Source: Dyadobacter jiangsuensis (GTDB taxonomy: Bacteria > Bacteroidota > Bacteroidia > Cytophagales > Spirosomataceae). From it: a stretch of DNA of 64,000 nt. The stretch spans positions 1 to 64,000 of the forward strand of contig NZ_PYAS01000024.1 in NCBI RefSeq assembly GCF_003014695.1, given 5' to 3'. A program made the position numbers and the translations under genes. The notes beneath the pieces are model-generated. The model did no database searches. It saw only the letters and a list, made by a program, of their open reading frames with translations, and was not told where the DNA came from. This document shows positions 51,582 through 60,160 of this stretch, piece after piece; positions within the stretch are counted from its first letter, which is position 1, and the number at the start of each line of letters is the position of its first letter.

Positions 51582-53501
51582 TCAGAGTAACAGCTTCCAG
51601 AATAATATGACCACAATGCCGATTACCATCGCGAAAACGTATTCGCCGGTAGAGCCGGTTTGTGTTTTTCTCAACAGTTTGGCACCCAGGGACACGATTT
51701 TCACGAATGCATCGATAATCAGGTCGATGAAGATCTCGCCAAAGCTGTACAGGACGTTGGACAGCGTTTTAATCGGTTTTACGAATACGGCGTCGTACAG
51801 TTCGTCGACATAGTATTTGTTATAAACCGCACGCTGCAAGCCTGATTTTTCTTCCGAATCCGGTGCCGGTACGGCGCCTTTCTGCACATACATCACGTAA
51901 GCTGCAATGGCGGAGATCAACGCTGCGGCTACTGAAATGGCCATCAGCATATATTCTTCTGAATGCGAGAGGGAAGTATGCTCAAATGCAGCAGGGTTCG
52001 CTGTTTTAGCCAGATCATACAACGGGCTCATAAACTGCGCCAACTGGTGCGAGCCGTGCAATGCCTCGGGAACGCCGATGAAACCACCTACTGCCGAGAG
52101 AATGGCGAGGATGATCAACGGAATGGTCATCGAAGCAGGCGATTCGTGTAAATGGTGCTCCTGCTCGTGCGTACCGCGGAATGTTCCGAAGAATGTGAGG
52201 AACAACAGGCGGAACATGTAGAAGGAAGTCATGATTGAACCCAGCAGACCAATTACCCAAAGCAGTTTGTTGTGTTCAAAAACATGCGCAAGAATCTCAT
52301 CTTTTGAGAAGAAACCTGCAAAAAACGGTAAACCGGATATTGCCCACGTTCCAATAGCAAATGTGATGAACGTAACAGGCAATTTCTTTCTTAAACCACC
52401 CATTGAACGAATATCCTGCTCATCGGACATCGCGTGGATCACGCTACCGGCGCCGAGGAAGAGCAATGCTTTGAAGAATGCATGGGTAATGACGTGGAAC
52501 ATCGATGCCGAATAGGCCATCGCCCCCAGACCCATGAACATATAACCGAGCTGACTCACCGTAGAGTAAGCGAGTACCTTCTTGATATCGTTTTGCAAAA
52601 GGGCGATTGAAGCGGCAAACAAGGCGGTAGCACCACCGATAATGCCGACGATTTCGAGCGTCGAGGGCGCCAGGGAATAGAGCACGTTGGAGCGGATTAC
52701 CATGTAGATACCCGCCGTAACCATCGTAGCGGCGTGGATCAGGGCCGAAACCGGGGTAGGACCAGCCATCGCATCAGGCAGCCAGGTGTACAACGGAATC
52801 TGAGCCGATTTACCCATGGCACCTACAAACAGGAACAAGGTAATGGTAATGATCACCGGATCGCCTACCTGGAAACCGGCAGCAGCCTTGCTGAAAACCT
52901 CCGAATATTCTACCGAACCAAATGTAGCGATGATCGTGAAGATACCCAGCAGGAAGCCAAGGTCACCCACGCGGTTCATAATAAATGCCTTACGGGCTGC
53001 ATTGTTGTAGTTGGTGTTCTTGTTCCAGAAACCGATGAGCAGGTAAGAGCAAAGCCCCACACCTTCCCAGCCGATAAACATGATCACGTAGTTGGAACCC
53101 AGCACCAGCAGGAGCATGAAGAACAAAAACAGGTTCAGGTAAGCGAAAAACTTGCCGAAACCCGAATCGTGGTGCATGTAGCCGATCGAATAAATGTGGA
53201 TCAGCGAGCCTACACCGGTGATGATCATCAGCATGAGCAGCGAAAGCTGATCAACCTGGAATGAGAATGGGATGTTGAGGTCGCCGACGGAAATCCAGTC
53301 GAAAAGCGGTACGATGAACGGCTGACTGCCGGAAGCAACGAATGCATTGAACGTCATGACCGACAGCACGAAGCTGGCTACAACCGCCAACGTTCCGATA
53401 ATGCCGACTGCGCCTTTGGGAATATTGGGAAATCCGATTCCGTTGATCAGAAAGCCGGCGAGCGGCAGCAGCGGAATCAGGATGAGTAATGATGCAGACA
53501 T
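51582..53501 (-). CDS. nuoL: NADH-quinone oxidoreductase subunit L
   Basis: 639 residues; the distal proton-pumping subunit of complex I. About 15 membrane helices plus the long C-terminal lateral helix region (KYYVDELYDAVFVKPIKTLS near 575). FIGWEGVGLCSYLLIGFW (near 140) and KSAQIPLYTWLPDAMAGPTPVSALIHAATM (in part, near 230) are the conserved channel segments. It begins 53 bp after nuoK. Confidence 0.96.
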   Translation of the reverse strand: MSASLLILIPLLPLAGFLINGIGFPNIPKGAVGIIGTLAVVASFVLSVMTFNAFVASGSQPFIVPLFDWISVGDLNIPFSFQVDQLSLLMLMIITGVGSLIHIYSIGYMHHDSGFGKFFAYLNLFLFFMLLLVLGSNYVIMFIGWEGVGLCSYLLIGFWNKNTNYNNAARKAFIMNRVGDLGFLLGIFTIIATFGSVEYSEVFSKAAAGFQVGDPVIITITLFLFVGAMGKSAQIPLYTWLPDAMAGPTPVSALIHAATMVTAGIYMVIRSNVLYSLAPSTLEIVGIIGGATALFAASIALLQNDIKKVLAYSTVSQLGYMFMGLGAMAYSASMFHVITHAFFKALLFLGAGSVIHAMSDEQDIRSMGGLRKKLPVTFITFAIGTWAISGLPFFAGFFSKDEILAHVFEHNKLLWVIGLLGSIMTSFYMFRLLFLTFFGTFRGTHEQEHHLHESPASMTIPLIILAILSAVGGFIGVPEALHGSHQLAQFMSPLYDLAKTANPAAFEHTSLSHSEEYMLMAISVAAALISAIAAYVMYVQKGAVPAPDSEEKSGLQRAVYNKYYVDELYDAVFVKPIKTLSNVLYSFGEIFIDLIIDAFVKIVSLGAKLLRKTQTGSTGEYVFAMVIGIVVILFWKLLL

Positions 53502-53554
53502 GTCTATTTATTAATCTTTAATCTCTTGATTGTGTACCGGTTACGCGCCGATAG

Positions 53555-53908
53555 TTACCATTTCAGCTTGTTCAGGAATCCGATGTCCGTATTTCTGGTG
53601 TTGCGGTAAATCATTACGATAATGGCCAACCCGACGGCCACTTCGGCAGCGGCTACGGCCATAATGAAGAATACGAAAACCTGTGCGGAAGGATCAGACC
53701 GGTAGGAAGAGAATGCGATCAGCAGCAGGTTAGCGGCGTTCAGCATCAATTCGATCGACATAAATATGATAATGGCGTTCCTGCGTGTAAGCACGCCGAT
53801 AATGCCGATCACAAATAGTAAGGTGCTGAGAATTAGGTAGCTTTGAAGTGGGATATGTTGAATAACCGCTGGTATGTTAACCTCTGGCATCATTGGGTTT
53901 GGGATCAT
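53555..53908 (-). CDS. nuoK: NADH-quinone oxidoreductase subunit K
   Basis: 117 residues (family about 100-105); three membrane helices. IGIIGVLTRRNAIIIFMSIELMLNAANLLLIAF (in part) contains the conserved Glu (near 53) in the second helix. A start at one of the internal Met residues (position 6 or 7) would shorten the N-terminus towards the usual size. First gene of the nuoKLMN run; nuoA-J are not in this window. Confidence 0.93.
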   Translation of the reverse strand: MIPNPMMPEVNIPAVIQHIPLQSYLILSTLLFVIGIIGVLTRRNAIIIFMSIELMLNAANLLLIAFSSYRSDPSAQVFVFFIMAVAAAEVAVGLAIIVMIYRNTRNTDIGFLNKLKW

Positions 53909-54010
53909 AGCAGGTTTACCTAATGGGATATCCGGTTAAAATAGTCAAAAATAGATTTCTGGCAAAAATAGACATAATTACTACTTACTCAAACCTGAGG
54001 TAAGATTATG

Positions 54011-54820
54011 TCAACGTTGGGTTAATCCCCTTAATTTAATCTCTGTCAATTTGCGTTTGGTGTCGAGCGGAAACTCGCCTTTCATCATCCAGTCGAAGAA
54101 CGACGGTTCGTTTTTCAGGATGTCGGTGACGCGCTTGCCATTGTGCTTACCAAAGTTGAATACTTCCTCGCCCTTGTCGTTGAACACCATCCGTCCCGCG
54201 AAATCCACGATTTTGGAGGCCGTGAGTTCGTGCAATGCTGCGACGTCATTTTTCACCGGCTCGGAAACCTTGCCGTGTGAATCGGTAAGCGTAACGCCCT
54301 GATACTTTTCGATTTGTCCTTGCAGTACTTCGAATGTCGCGATGGTATCCGCCTCGGCGCTGTGCGCATTGTCGAGCGTTTTTCCGCAATAGAACTTGTA
54401 GGCGGCGCCCAGATTTCGGGGCTCCATCATATGGTAAATGCGTTGCACATCCACCATCCGGCGGTTTTTGATATCGAAATCCACGCCCACACGCAGGAAC
54501 TCCTCCACGAGCATCGGGATATCGAAGCGGTTGCTGTTGAAACCCGCCAGGTCGCATCCTTCGAGGAAGGACGCCAGGTTTTTGGCAATGCTTTTAAATG
54601 TGGGGGCATCCTTTACATCCTCGTCGTAAATGCCGTGTATGAGGCTGCTTTCCAGCGGGATAGGCATTTCGGGATTGATCCTCCGCGTGCGGATCTCGGT
54701 TTCGCCATTCACCAATGCTTTGACAACGGAAATTTCTACAATGCGGTCGCGGACAATATTTACACCTGTTGTCTCAAGATCAAAAAAAGCAAGGGGCTTT
54801 TTGAGATGGAGGGTATGCAT
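54011..54820 (-). CDS. DnaQ-like 3'-5' exonuclease (DEDDh)
   Basis: 269 residues. Exonuclease motifs: FFDLETTGVN (Asp and Glu, near 15), GFNSNRFDIPML (near 95) and HSAEADTIAT (His and Asp, near 155). The C-terminal third (VFNFGKHNGKRVTD, FFDWMMKGEFP) is a small extra domain found in Bacteroidota exonucleases. It acts as a proofreading or repair nuclease, not necessarily the epsilon subunit of Pol III. Preceded upstream by a repeat cluster. Confidence 0.87.
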   Translation of the reverse strand: MHTLHLKKPLAFFDLETTGVNIVRDRIVEISVVKALVNGETEIRTRRINPEMPIPLESSLIHGIYDEDVKDAPTFKSIAKNLASFLEGCDLAGFNSNRFDIPMLVEEFLRVGVDFDIKNRRMVDVQRIYHMMEPRNLGAAYKFYCGKTLDNAHSAEADTIATFEVLQGQIEKYQGVTLTDSHGKVSEPVKNDVAALHELTASKIVDFAGRMVFNDKGEEVFNFGKHNGKRVTDILKNEPSFFDWMMKGEFPLDTKRKLTEIKLRGLTQR

Positions 54821-54914
54821 GGGTTACTGAGGTTGATTTGGCACCGCGAAGTTAAGGTGAACGGCGTGACGCCGCAACAATCGCGCTTGTTTAGACACAG
54901 TATAAAAAAGGGTT

Positions 54915-54997
54915 GTCAAGAGTGCGAGTTGTTGTCATGTGTTGTCAGGGGGTGTTATGTATGGTCATATGTAGTCAGGAGTTGTGATGTATGGTTA
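54915..54997 (+). repeat. GTCA 10-bp array, left arm of the glpK-side cluster
   Basis: GTCA or one-base variants at 54915, 54934, 54944, 54954 (GTTA), 54964, 54974, 54984 (GTGA) and 54994 (GTTA); the unit expected near 54924 is decayed. Exact 10-bp phasing. Faces the TGAC arm at 55274 across palindromic element C. Confidence 0.85.
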
Positions 54998-55028
54998 ACG
55001 TGCGGCCGAGGAGGGATTGGTTGAGAGA

Positions 55029-55216
55029 TAAATGCCGCCAGGCATATAACATTGGTAGAACATCGGATCGGATCTTGCGTCACAAATGCCGTGAGGCATG
55101 CAACAACAATGCATTGCTGTTACATGCCTGACGGCATTTTCGAAATACCTTATTCGGGTACAGCTGCTACCAATATTACATCGCTACGCGATTCTGGAAA
55201 TGCCTGACGGCATTTG
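55029..55216. repeat. Nested-palindrome element, copy C
   Basis: About 190 bp. Outer arms ATAACATTGGTAG and CTACCAATATTACAT face each other; inside is the arm AAATGCCGTGAGGCATG opposite CATGCCTGACGGCATTT. A terminal ATCGCTACGCGAT hairpin and an extra TGCCTGACGGCA copy follow. More diverged than copies A and B, but in the same order and orientation. Confidence 0.8.
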
Positions 55217-55273
55217 CTTCCCGATCAAAAATGCCTGGTATAGATGACTCATCAAGACGATTTTCTCCTCTCC

Positions 55274-55426
55274 TGACTTTGAGTGACCACAAATGACAAT
55301 ACCTGACTACAATGACCATACCTGGCTACAATGACCATACCTGACTATTCTTGACTACACCTGACCACTGCTGACTACCAATGACCACACTTGACCATTC
55401 CTGACTACACCTGACCATTCCTGGCA
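55274..55426 (+). repeat. TGAC 10-bp array, right arm next to glpK
   Basis: Sixteen TGAC-type units from 55274 to 55422, spaced 10 bp apart except for two 9-bp steps (two units read TGGC). It runs to the base before the glpK stop codon, so it lies directly downstream of glpK on the minus strand. Confidence 0.88.
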
Positions 55427-56926
55427 TCAATCAATCCATTCATAAGATTTCGTGACCGCCTTCTTCCAACCCTTATAGTACGCATCTCGCTTTTCTTCTG
55501 GCATATCGGGGTTCCAGGTGTGGGCGATGGCCCAGTTTTTCTTCAAATCGTCGGTGCTTTTCCAATAGCCGACCGCCAACCCTGCTGCATAAGCGGCACC
55601 CAACGCGGTAGTTTCCGCGACTGCCGGAGATACAACTTGTGTATTGAGAATATCGGATTGGAATTGCATTAATAGCTGATTGTGTACCATACCACCATCC
55701 ACACGGAGGCTGGCGAGTTTGATTCCGGAATCCTGCTCCATGGCTTTAACCACATCTGCCGTTTGATAGGCGGTGGCTTCGAGTACGGCACGTGCAATAT
55801 GTCCCTTGTTCACGTAGCGCGTAAGGCCTGCGACCACGCCGCGCGCGTCGTTGCGCCAGTAAGGTGCGTAGAGTCCCGAGAATGCGGGCACGAAATAGGC
55901 GCCGCCATTGTCTTCCACGGTTTGGGCCAGTGGCTCGATGTCGCTGCTGTTCTGGATCAGGCCGAGGTTATCGCGGAGCCATTGCACGAGCGCGCCGGTG
56001 ACGGCCACACTTCCCTCCAATGCATATTGCACGGGCTGGTCGCCGAATTTGTAAGAAATTGTGGTTAGCAAGCCGTTTTCGGAGGTTTTCAGCTCGGTAC
56101 CCGTGTTCATCACCAGGAAGCAGCCGGTGCCGTAGGTATTCTTGGCCATGCCGGGTTCGAAGCAGGTTTGGCCAACCAATGCGGCGTGCTGGTCGCCCAG
56201 GTCGCCTGCAACCGGCACGCCCGGAAGCACTTCGTGATCGGAATAACCATATATTTCGCTGCTGCTTTTAATGGCGGGCAGCATAATTTCAGGGATATTG
56301 TAAGCAGCCAGCATCGATTTGTCCCATTGCAGCGTGCGTAGGTTCATCAGCTGCGTGCGGCTCGCATTGGTAACGTCGGTCACGTGAATGCCACCCTGCG
56401 TGCCGCCGGTGAGGTGCCAGATAAGGAATGTATCCATGTTTCCGAAAATCGCCTCGCCTTTTTCGGCGTCTTCGCGGATACCTTCAACATTGTCCAGCAG
56501 CCATTTGAGTTTCAAACCACTGAAATAGGTCGAAACGGGCAGACCGGTAATGTCTCGGAACTGGTTGAGGCCTCCTTCTTTTTCATATTTAGCGACCAGA
56601 TCGGTCGTGCGGGTATCTTGCCAAACCAATGCATTGTAATAGGGCTTGCCGGTGCGCTTGTTCCAGACCACCGTCGTTTCGCGTTGATTGGTGATGCCCA
56701 CAGCCGCGATGTCCGAAGCGTGTGCCGACACGTGAATGCGCGCCAAAGCGATCACTTCCAGGGTATTTTTCCAGATTTCGGTGGGGTTATGTTCCACCCA
56801 GCCCGGTTTCGGGTAAATCTGTTCGTGTTCTTTTTGTCCTACTGAAACGATATTCCCCTGTTGGTTGAAAAGTATGCAGCGCGTGCTGGTAGTACCCTGG
56901 TCAATGGCGGCAATGTATTTGGACAT
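55427..56926 (-). CDS. glpK: Glycerol kinase
   Basis: 499 residues. Phosphorylates glycerol to sn-glycerol 3-phosphate. FGGY-family features: AIDQGTTSTRCILFN at the start, VGITNQRETTVVWNKRTGKP (in part, near 75), NTYGTGCFLVMNTG near 260, and DGGMVHNQLLMQFQSDIL near 400. No glpF or glpD adjoins. It is flanked on both outer sides, together with pbpC, by repeat clusters in the same orientation. Confidence 0.95.
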   Translation of the reverse strand: MSKYIAAIDQGTTSTRCILFNQQGNIVSVGQKEHEQIYPKPGWVEHNPTEIWKNTLEVIALARIHVSAHASDIAAVGITNQRETTVVWNKRTGKPYYNALVWQDTRTTDLVAKYEKEGGLNQFRDITGLPVSTYFSGLKLKWLLDNVEGIREDAEKGEAIFGNMDTFLIWHLTGGTQGGIHVTDVTNASRTQLMNLRTLQWDKSMLAAYNIPEIMLPAIKSSSEIYGYSDHEVLPGVPVAGDLGDQHAALVGQTCFEPGMAKNTYGTGCFLVMNTGTELKTSENGLLTTISYKFGDQPVQYALEGSVAVTGALVQWLRDNLGLIQNSSDIEPLAQTVEDNGGAYFVPAFSGLYAPYWRNDARGVVAGLTRYVNKGHIARAVLEATAYQTADVVKAMEQDSGIKLASLRVDGGMVHNQLLMQFQSDILNTQVVSPAVAETTALGAAYAAGLAVGYWKSTDDLKKNWAIAHTWNPDMPEEKRDAYYKGWKKAVTKSYEWID

Positions 56927-57090
56927 AATGGTATTATGATTGATTTTATTTGTAGTAAAGCAAGTAAATAGGGAAAATTAACCGATCAGGACAAATGCGC
57001 GGGCAATTTTATTGAACGGGGCACAGTAAAACCGTCTGGCGGCGTTGGCTGTATTATATTGCAGCATAATCGGGTTACAGCACATCCCCC

Positions 57091-59391
57091 ATGAAAAACA
57101 GTAAGGTCAGAAAAGGGTTATTGGCATTGATCGGCCTCATACTCCTGCTTTTTGTGCTTGATCTGGCCTTTCCCTTCCGCCCTGAAATCCATTATGCGAC
57201 GCAGATCACGGATCAGAGGGGGCGGGTAATCCATGCCTTTTTAAGTAAGGAAGATAAATGGCGGCTCTATTCGAATGTGAACGAAATCACTCCGCTACTC
57301 CGGAAAACGCTCGTTCATAAGGAGGACCAATACTTTTATTACCATCCGGGAGTGAACCCATTCGCGGTGGTGCGAGCGGCTGTCAGGAATGTGTTTTCAG
57401 GAAGAAGAACTTCGGGGGCGTCGACCATCACCATGCAGGTGGTGAGGCTGATGGACCCGCGCCCACGGACCTATTGGAATAAGGTAGTCGAAATGTGGCA
57501 TGCGGTTCAGCTGGAAATGCATTATTCCAAAGACGAGATTCTTCAATTCTACGTAAATCTGGTGCCTTATGGTGGTAATATCGAAGGGATCAAGGCTGCT
57601 TCATTGCTTTATTTCGGCAAAGCGCCGCAACTTCTGAGCCTTGCGGAGATCACCGCGCTCACCATCGTGCCCAACCGCCCCTCGGGCCTGCGCCCGGGTA
57701 CACGCAACGACGCGCTGCGCGAGGCCAGGAACAGCTGGCTGAAACGTTTCGAAGAAGACGGCCTTTTCGACACAAACGTGATTCGCGATGCATTGGATGA
57801 GCCTATGAATATCCGCCGCCTCCAAACCCCGCGCCTGGCGCCGCATCTTTCGATACGTCTGCGGCAGCAATATCCCGATGAGCCGGTGATCCGCACGAAC
57901 CTCAATCTGCAAGCGCAAAGCCAGATCGAAGAGCAGGTGAGGAATTACATCAACCGCAGGCAACTAATGAATATCCACAATGCAGCGGTGCTCGTGGTGA
58001 ACAACGAAACCATGGAAGTGGAAGCTTACGTAGGCTCCGCCGACTTCAACAATCCATTCGATGGCGGGCAGGTTGATGGCGTGCGGGCCGTGCGTTCGCC
58101 GGGGAGTACGTTGAAACCACTATTATATGCTACTGCCTTCGACGCGGGTATTATCACACCGAAATCGGTTTTGAATGATGTTCCGGGGAATTTCAATGGT
58201 TATGAACCAGAGAACTTCGATAAGCATTTCAACGGCGCGGTTACCACTGAATTTGCATTGGCCAACTCGCTGAATATCCCGGCTGTGAAGGTTTTGAAGG
58301 ACATTGGTACGCCTGCGTTGATCGCGAAATTGCGGAAAGCAGGTTTCAAAACGGTGGATAAGCAGGCAAAAGACCTGGGCCTTTCGATGATACTGGGCGG
58401 CTGCGGCGTGACCCTGGAAGAACTGACGAGGCTTTTTGCGGCATTTGCCAACGAAGGAAAGCTGCGGAATCTCCGGCTGAGCGGCGCGGACGCTCCTGAT
58501 AAAAAAGGAACGCCGGTATTATCGGAAGAAGCCGCATTCCTCACGACGGGCATTCTCACGCAGATCACCCGCCCCGATTTACCCACCAATTTTGATAATA
58601 CCTATCATTTACCCCGCATTGCCTGGAAAACCGGGACGTCTTACGGAAAAAGGGACGCATGGAGTATCGGGTATAACAGGCGGTATACGGTGGGAGTGTG
58701 GGTGGGCAACTTCTCAGGCGAAGGTGTACCCGAGCTGAGCGGTGCCAATACCGCCACGCCGCTGCTTTTTTCGATTTTCAATGCACTGGATTATAACTCG
58801 CCGAAAGGTTGGTATAAATCCCCGGCCAACATCTCGCTTCGCAATGTGTGCCCGGTGAGCGGCGACATCCCTTCTGATTTCTGCGATCATCAGGTACCCG
58901 ACCAGTACATTGTGGGTGTTTCGGCGTACCGTAAATGCCAGCATATGCGCTGGGTTTTTACGGATGTGGCCGGGAAAATGTCGTATTGTACGTATTGTCT
59001 TCCTGAAAAGGGTTTCGAGAAAAAGGCCTATCCTAACCTGGCGCCGGAGCTGATCGCGTTTTATGAGTTGCAAAAGTTGCCTTACCTGAAAATTCCGCCC
59101 CATAATCCACAATGCGAGCGCGTTTTCCACGAAGGCGCGCCATTGATCGTGAGTCCGAATGAGGGAAGTGAATACTACATCCGCAAGGACGAGCCGCAGC
59201 AAATCCAGCTCGCATGCCAGGCGGCGAACGATGTGCAGGAGGTGTATTGGTATGTCAATGACAAGTTATACCAAAAATCGCCACCGCAGGAAAGCGTCTT
59301 TCTAAGCCCGCCGCTGGGGCGTGTCAAGATTTCTTGCAGCGACGATAAGGGGCGTAATGCGGATGTCTGGATTGTGGTGAAGCGGATGTAG
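57091..59391 (+). CDS. pbpC: Penicillin-binding protein 1C
   Basis: 766 residues. One N-terminal membrane helix (LLALIGLILLLFVLDLAF), a GT51 glycosyltransferase domain (HKEDQYFYYHPGVNP with catalytic Glu near 79; SGASTITMQVVRLMD), a transpeptidase domain (SPGSTLKPLLYA with active Ser near 337; KTGTSYGKRDAWSIGY near 512) and a C-terminal BiPBP_C domain. Cell-wall synthase of the PBP1C class, acting in the periplasm. Often paired with an alpha-2-macroglobulin-like yfhM gene; none is present here. Its stop codon touches the start of the next repeat array. Confidence 0.94.
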   Translation: MKNSKVRKGLLALIGLILLLFVLDLAFPFRPEIHYATQITDQRGRVIHAFLSKEDKWRLYSNVNEITPLLRKTLVHKEDQYFYYHPGVNPFAVVRAAVRNVFSGRRTSGASTITMQVVRLMDPRPRTYWNKVVEMWHAVQLEMHYSKDEILQFYVNLVPYGGNIEGIKAASLLYFGKAPQLLSLAEITALTIVPNRPSGLRPGTRNDALREARNSWLKRFEEDGLFDTNVIRDALDEPMNIRRLQTPRLAPHLSIRLRQQYPDEPVIRTNLNLQAQSQIEEQVRNYINRRQLMNIHNAAVLVVNNETMEVEAYVGSADFNNPFDGGQVDGVRAVRSPGSTLKPLLYATAFDAGIITPKSVLNDVPGNFNGYEPENFDKHFNGAVTTEFALANSLNIPAVKVLKDIGTPALIAKLRKAGFKTVDKQAKDLGLSMILGGCGVTLEELTRLFAAFANEGKLRNLRLSGADAPDKKGTPVLSEEAAFLTTGILTQITRPDLPTNFDNTYHLPRIAWKTGTSYGKRDAWSIGYNRRYTVGVWVGNFSGEGVPELSGANTATPLLFSIFNALDYNSPKGWYKSPANISLRNVCPVSGDIPSDFCDHQVPDQYIVGVSAYRKCQHMRWVFTDVAGKMSYCTYCLPEKGFEKKAYPNLAPELIAFYELQKLPYLKIPPHNPQCERVFHEGAPLIVSPNEGSEYYIRKDEPQQIQLACQAANDVQEVYWYVNDKLYQKSPPQESVFLSPPLGRVKISCSDDKGRNADVWIVVKRM

Positions 59392-59393
59392 GG

Positions 59394-59478
59394 TTCATTT
59401 GTGGTCAGGAATTGTCAAGTGTGGTCAGGAGTAGCCATGTATGGTCAGGTATAGCCGTGGGATAGTCTGACGTAGTCA
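59394..59478 (+). repeat. GTCA 10-bp array after pbpC
   Basis: Units at 59394 (TTCA), 59404, 59414, 59424, 59434 (GCCA), 59444, 59454 (GCCG), 59465 (GTCT) and 59475; one 11-bp step, the rest exactly 10. It begins 2 bases after the pbpC stop. Confidence 0.85.
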
Positions 59479-59496
59479 AAAATCTAGTCCGGAGGC

Positions 59497-59662
59497 AAAT
59501 GCCGTTAGGCATGTAATATTGGTAGCAGACGCATCAGGGCCTGTTACGTCAAAAATGCCGTCAGGCATGTAACAACAATGCTCTGTTGTCGCATGCCTGA
59601 CGGCATTTTTCGGAATACATCCCGGGGCTCGATTGCTACCTATATTACATCGCTACGCGATT
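59497..59662. repeat. Nested-palindrome element, copy A
   Basis: AAATGCCGTTAGGCAT, then ATGTAATATTGGTAGCA (59511-59527), whose partner TGCTACCTATATTACAT (59634-59650) differs at one base. Inside, AAAAATGCCGTCAGGCATG (59551-59569) pairs perfectly over 19 bp with CATGCCTGACGGCATTTTT (59592-59610). The loop itself holds ACAAC/GTTGT. A final ATCGC-TAC-GCGAT hairpin closes the right side. Confidence 0.85.
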
Positions 59663-59701
59663 TTAAGCGACCCGCTTCTATTCTCCACACTTAACAATTT
59701 C

Positions 59702-59800
59702 TGACAACACATACCCATTCCTGAACGTAAATACTCACTCCTGACTATTTCTGACTAAACATGACTACTCCTGACAACACCTGACCAGACCTGACCACTA
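59702..59800 (+). repeat. TGAC 10-bp array between the two palindromic copies
   Basis: TGAC at 59702, 59742, 59752, 59762, 59772, 59782 and 59792, with decayed units in phase at 59712, 59722 and 59732. Exact 10-bp register across all of them. Confidence 0.82.
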
Positions 59801-59837
59801 TGGATCGTCTGATGTAGTCAAAATGTGGCCCGGAGGC

Positions 59838-60004
59838 AAATGCCGTTAGGCATGTAATATTGGTAGCAAACATATCGGGGCCTGTTCCGTCAAAAATGCC
59901 GTCAGGCATGTAACAACAATGCTCTGTTGTCGCATGCCTGACGGCATTTTTCGGAATACATCCCGGGGCTCGATTGCTACCTATACTACATCGCTACGCG
60001 ATTT
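59838..60004. repeat. Nested-palindrome element, copy B
   Basis: Same organisation as copy A. The 19-bp inner arms AAAAATGCCGTCAGGCATG (59892-59910) and CATGCCTGACGGCATTTTT (59933-59951) are identical to copy A, while the flanks and outer right arm (CTATACTACAT) have base changes. Confidence 0.85.
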
Positions 60005-60042
60005 CAAGCGACCCGCTTCTATTCTCCACACTTAACAATTTC

Positions 60043-60157
60043 TGACAACACATACGCATTCCTTAACGTAAATACTCACTCCTGACTAAACATGACCGTA
60101 AATGCCCACTCCTGACTATTCCTGACTAAACATGACTACTCCTGACAACACCTGACC
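60043..60157 (+). repeat. TGAC 10-bp array ending at the M28 peptidase gene
   Basis: TGAC at 60043, 60083, 60093, 60113, 60123, 60133, 60143 and 60153, with degenerate in-phase units at 60063 and 60103. The last unit ends 4 bases before the stop of the minus-strand gene at 60161. Confidence 0.82.
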
Positions 60158-60160
60158 ACA

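Larger units (their letters stand above)
59465..60150. repeat. Tandem duplication, offset 341-342 bp
   Basis: The segment beginning GTCTGACGTAGTCAAA at 59465 recurs from 59807 (GTCTGATGTAGTCAAA). Each copy carries a palindromic element and the same following run (AAGCGACCCGCTTCTATTCT, then a TGAC array). The copies differ at scattered bases and by small length changes, so the duplication is not recent. Confidence 0.8.

Noticed and set aside
54314..55024. 236-residue plus-strand frame across the exonuclease gene and repeats
   Set aside because: It is antisense to the DEDDh exonuclease and continues into repeat DNA; no protein features.
54900..60160. Prophage or integrative element around the repeats
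   Set aside because: No integrase, transposase, phage or conjugation gene is present, and the neighbours are ordinary chromosomal genes.
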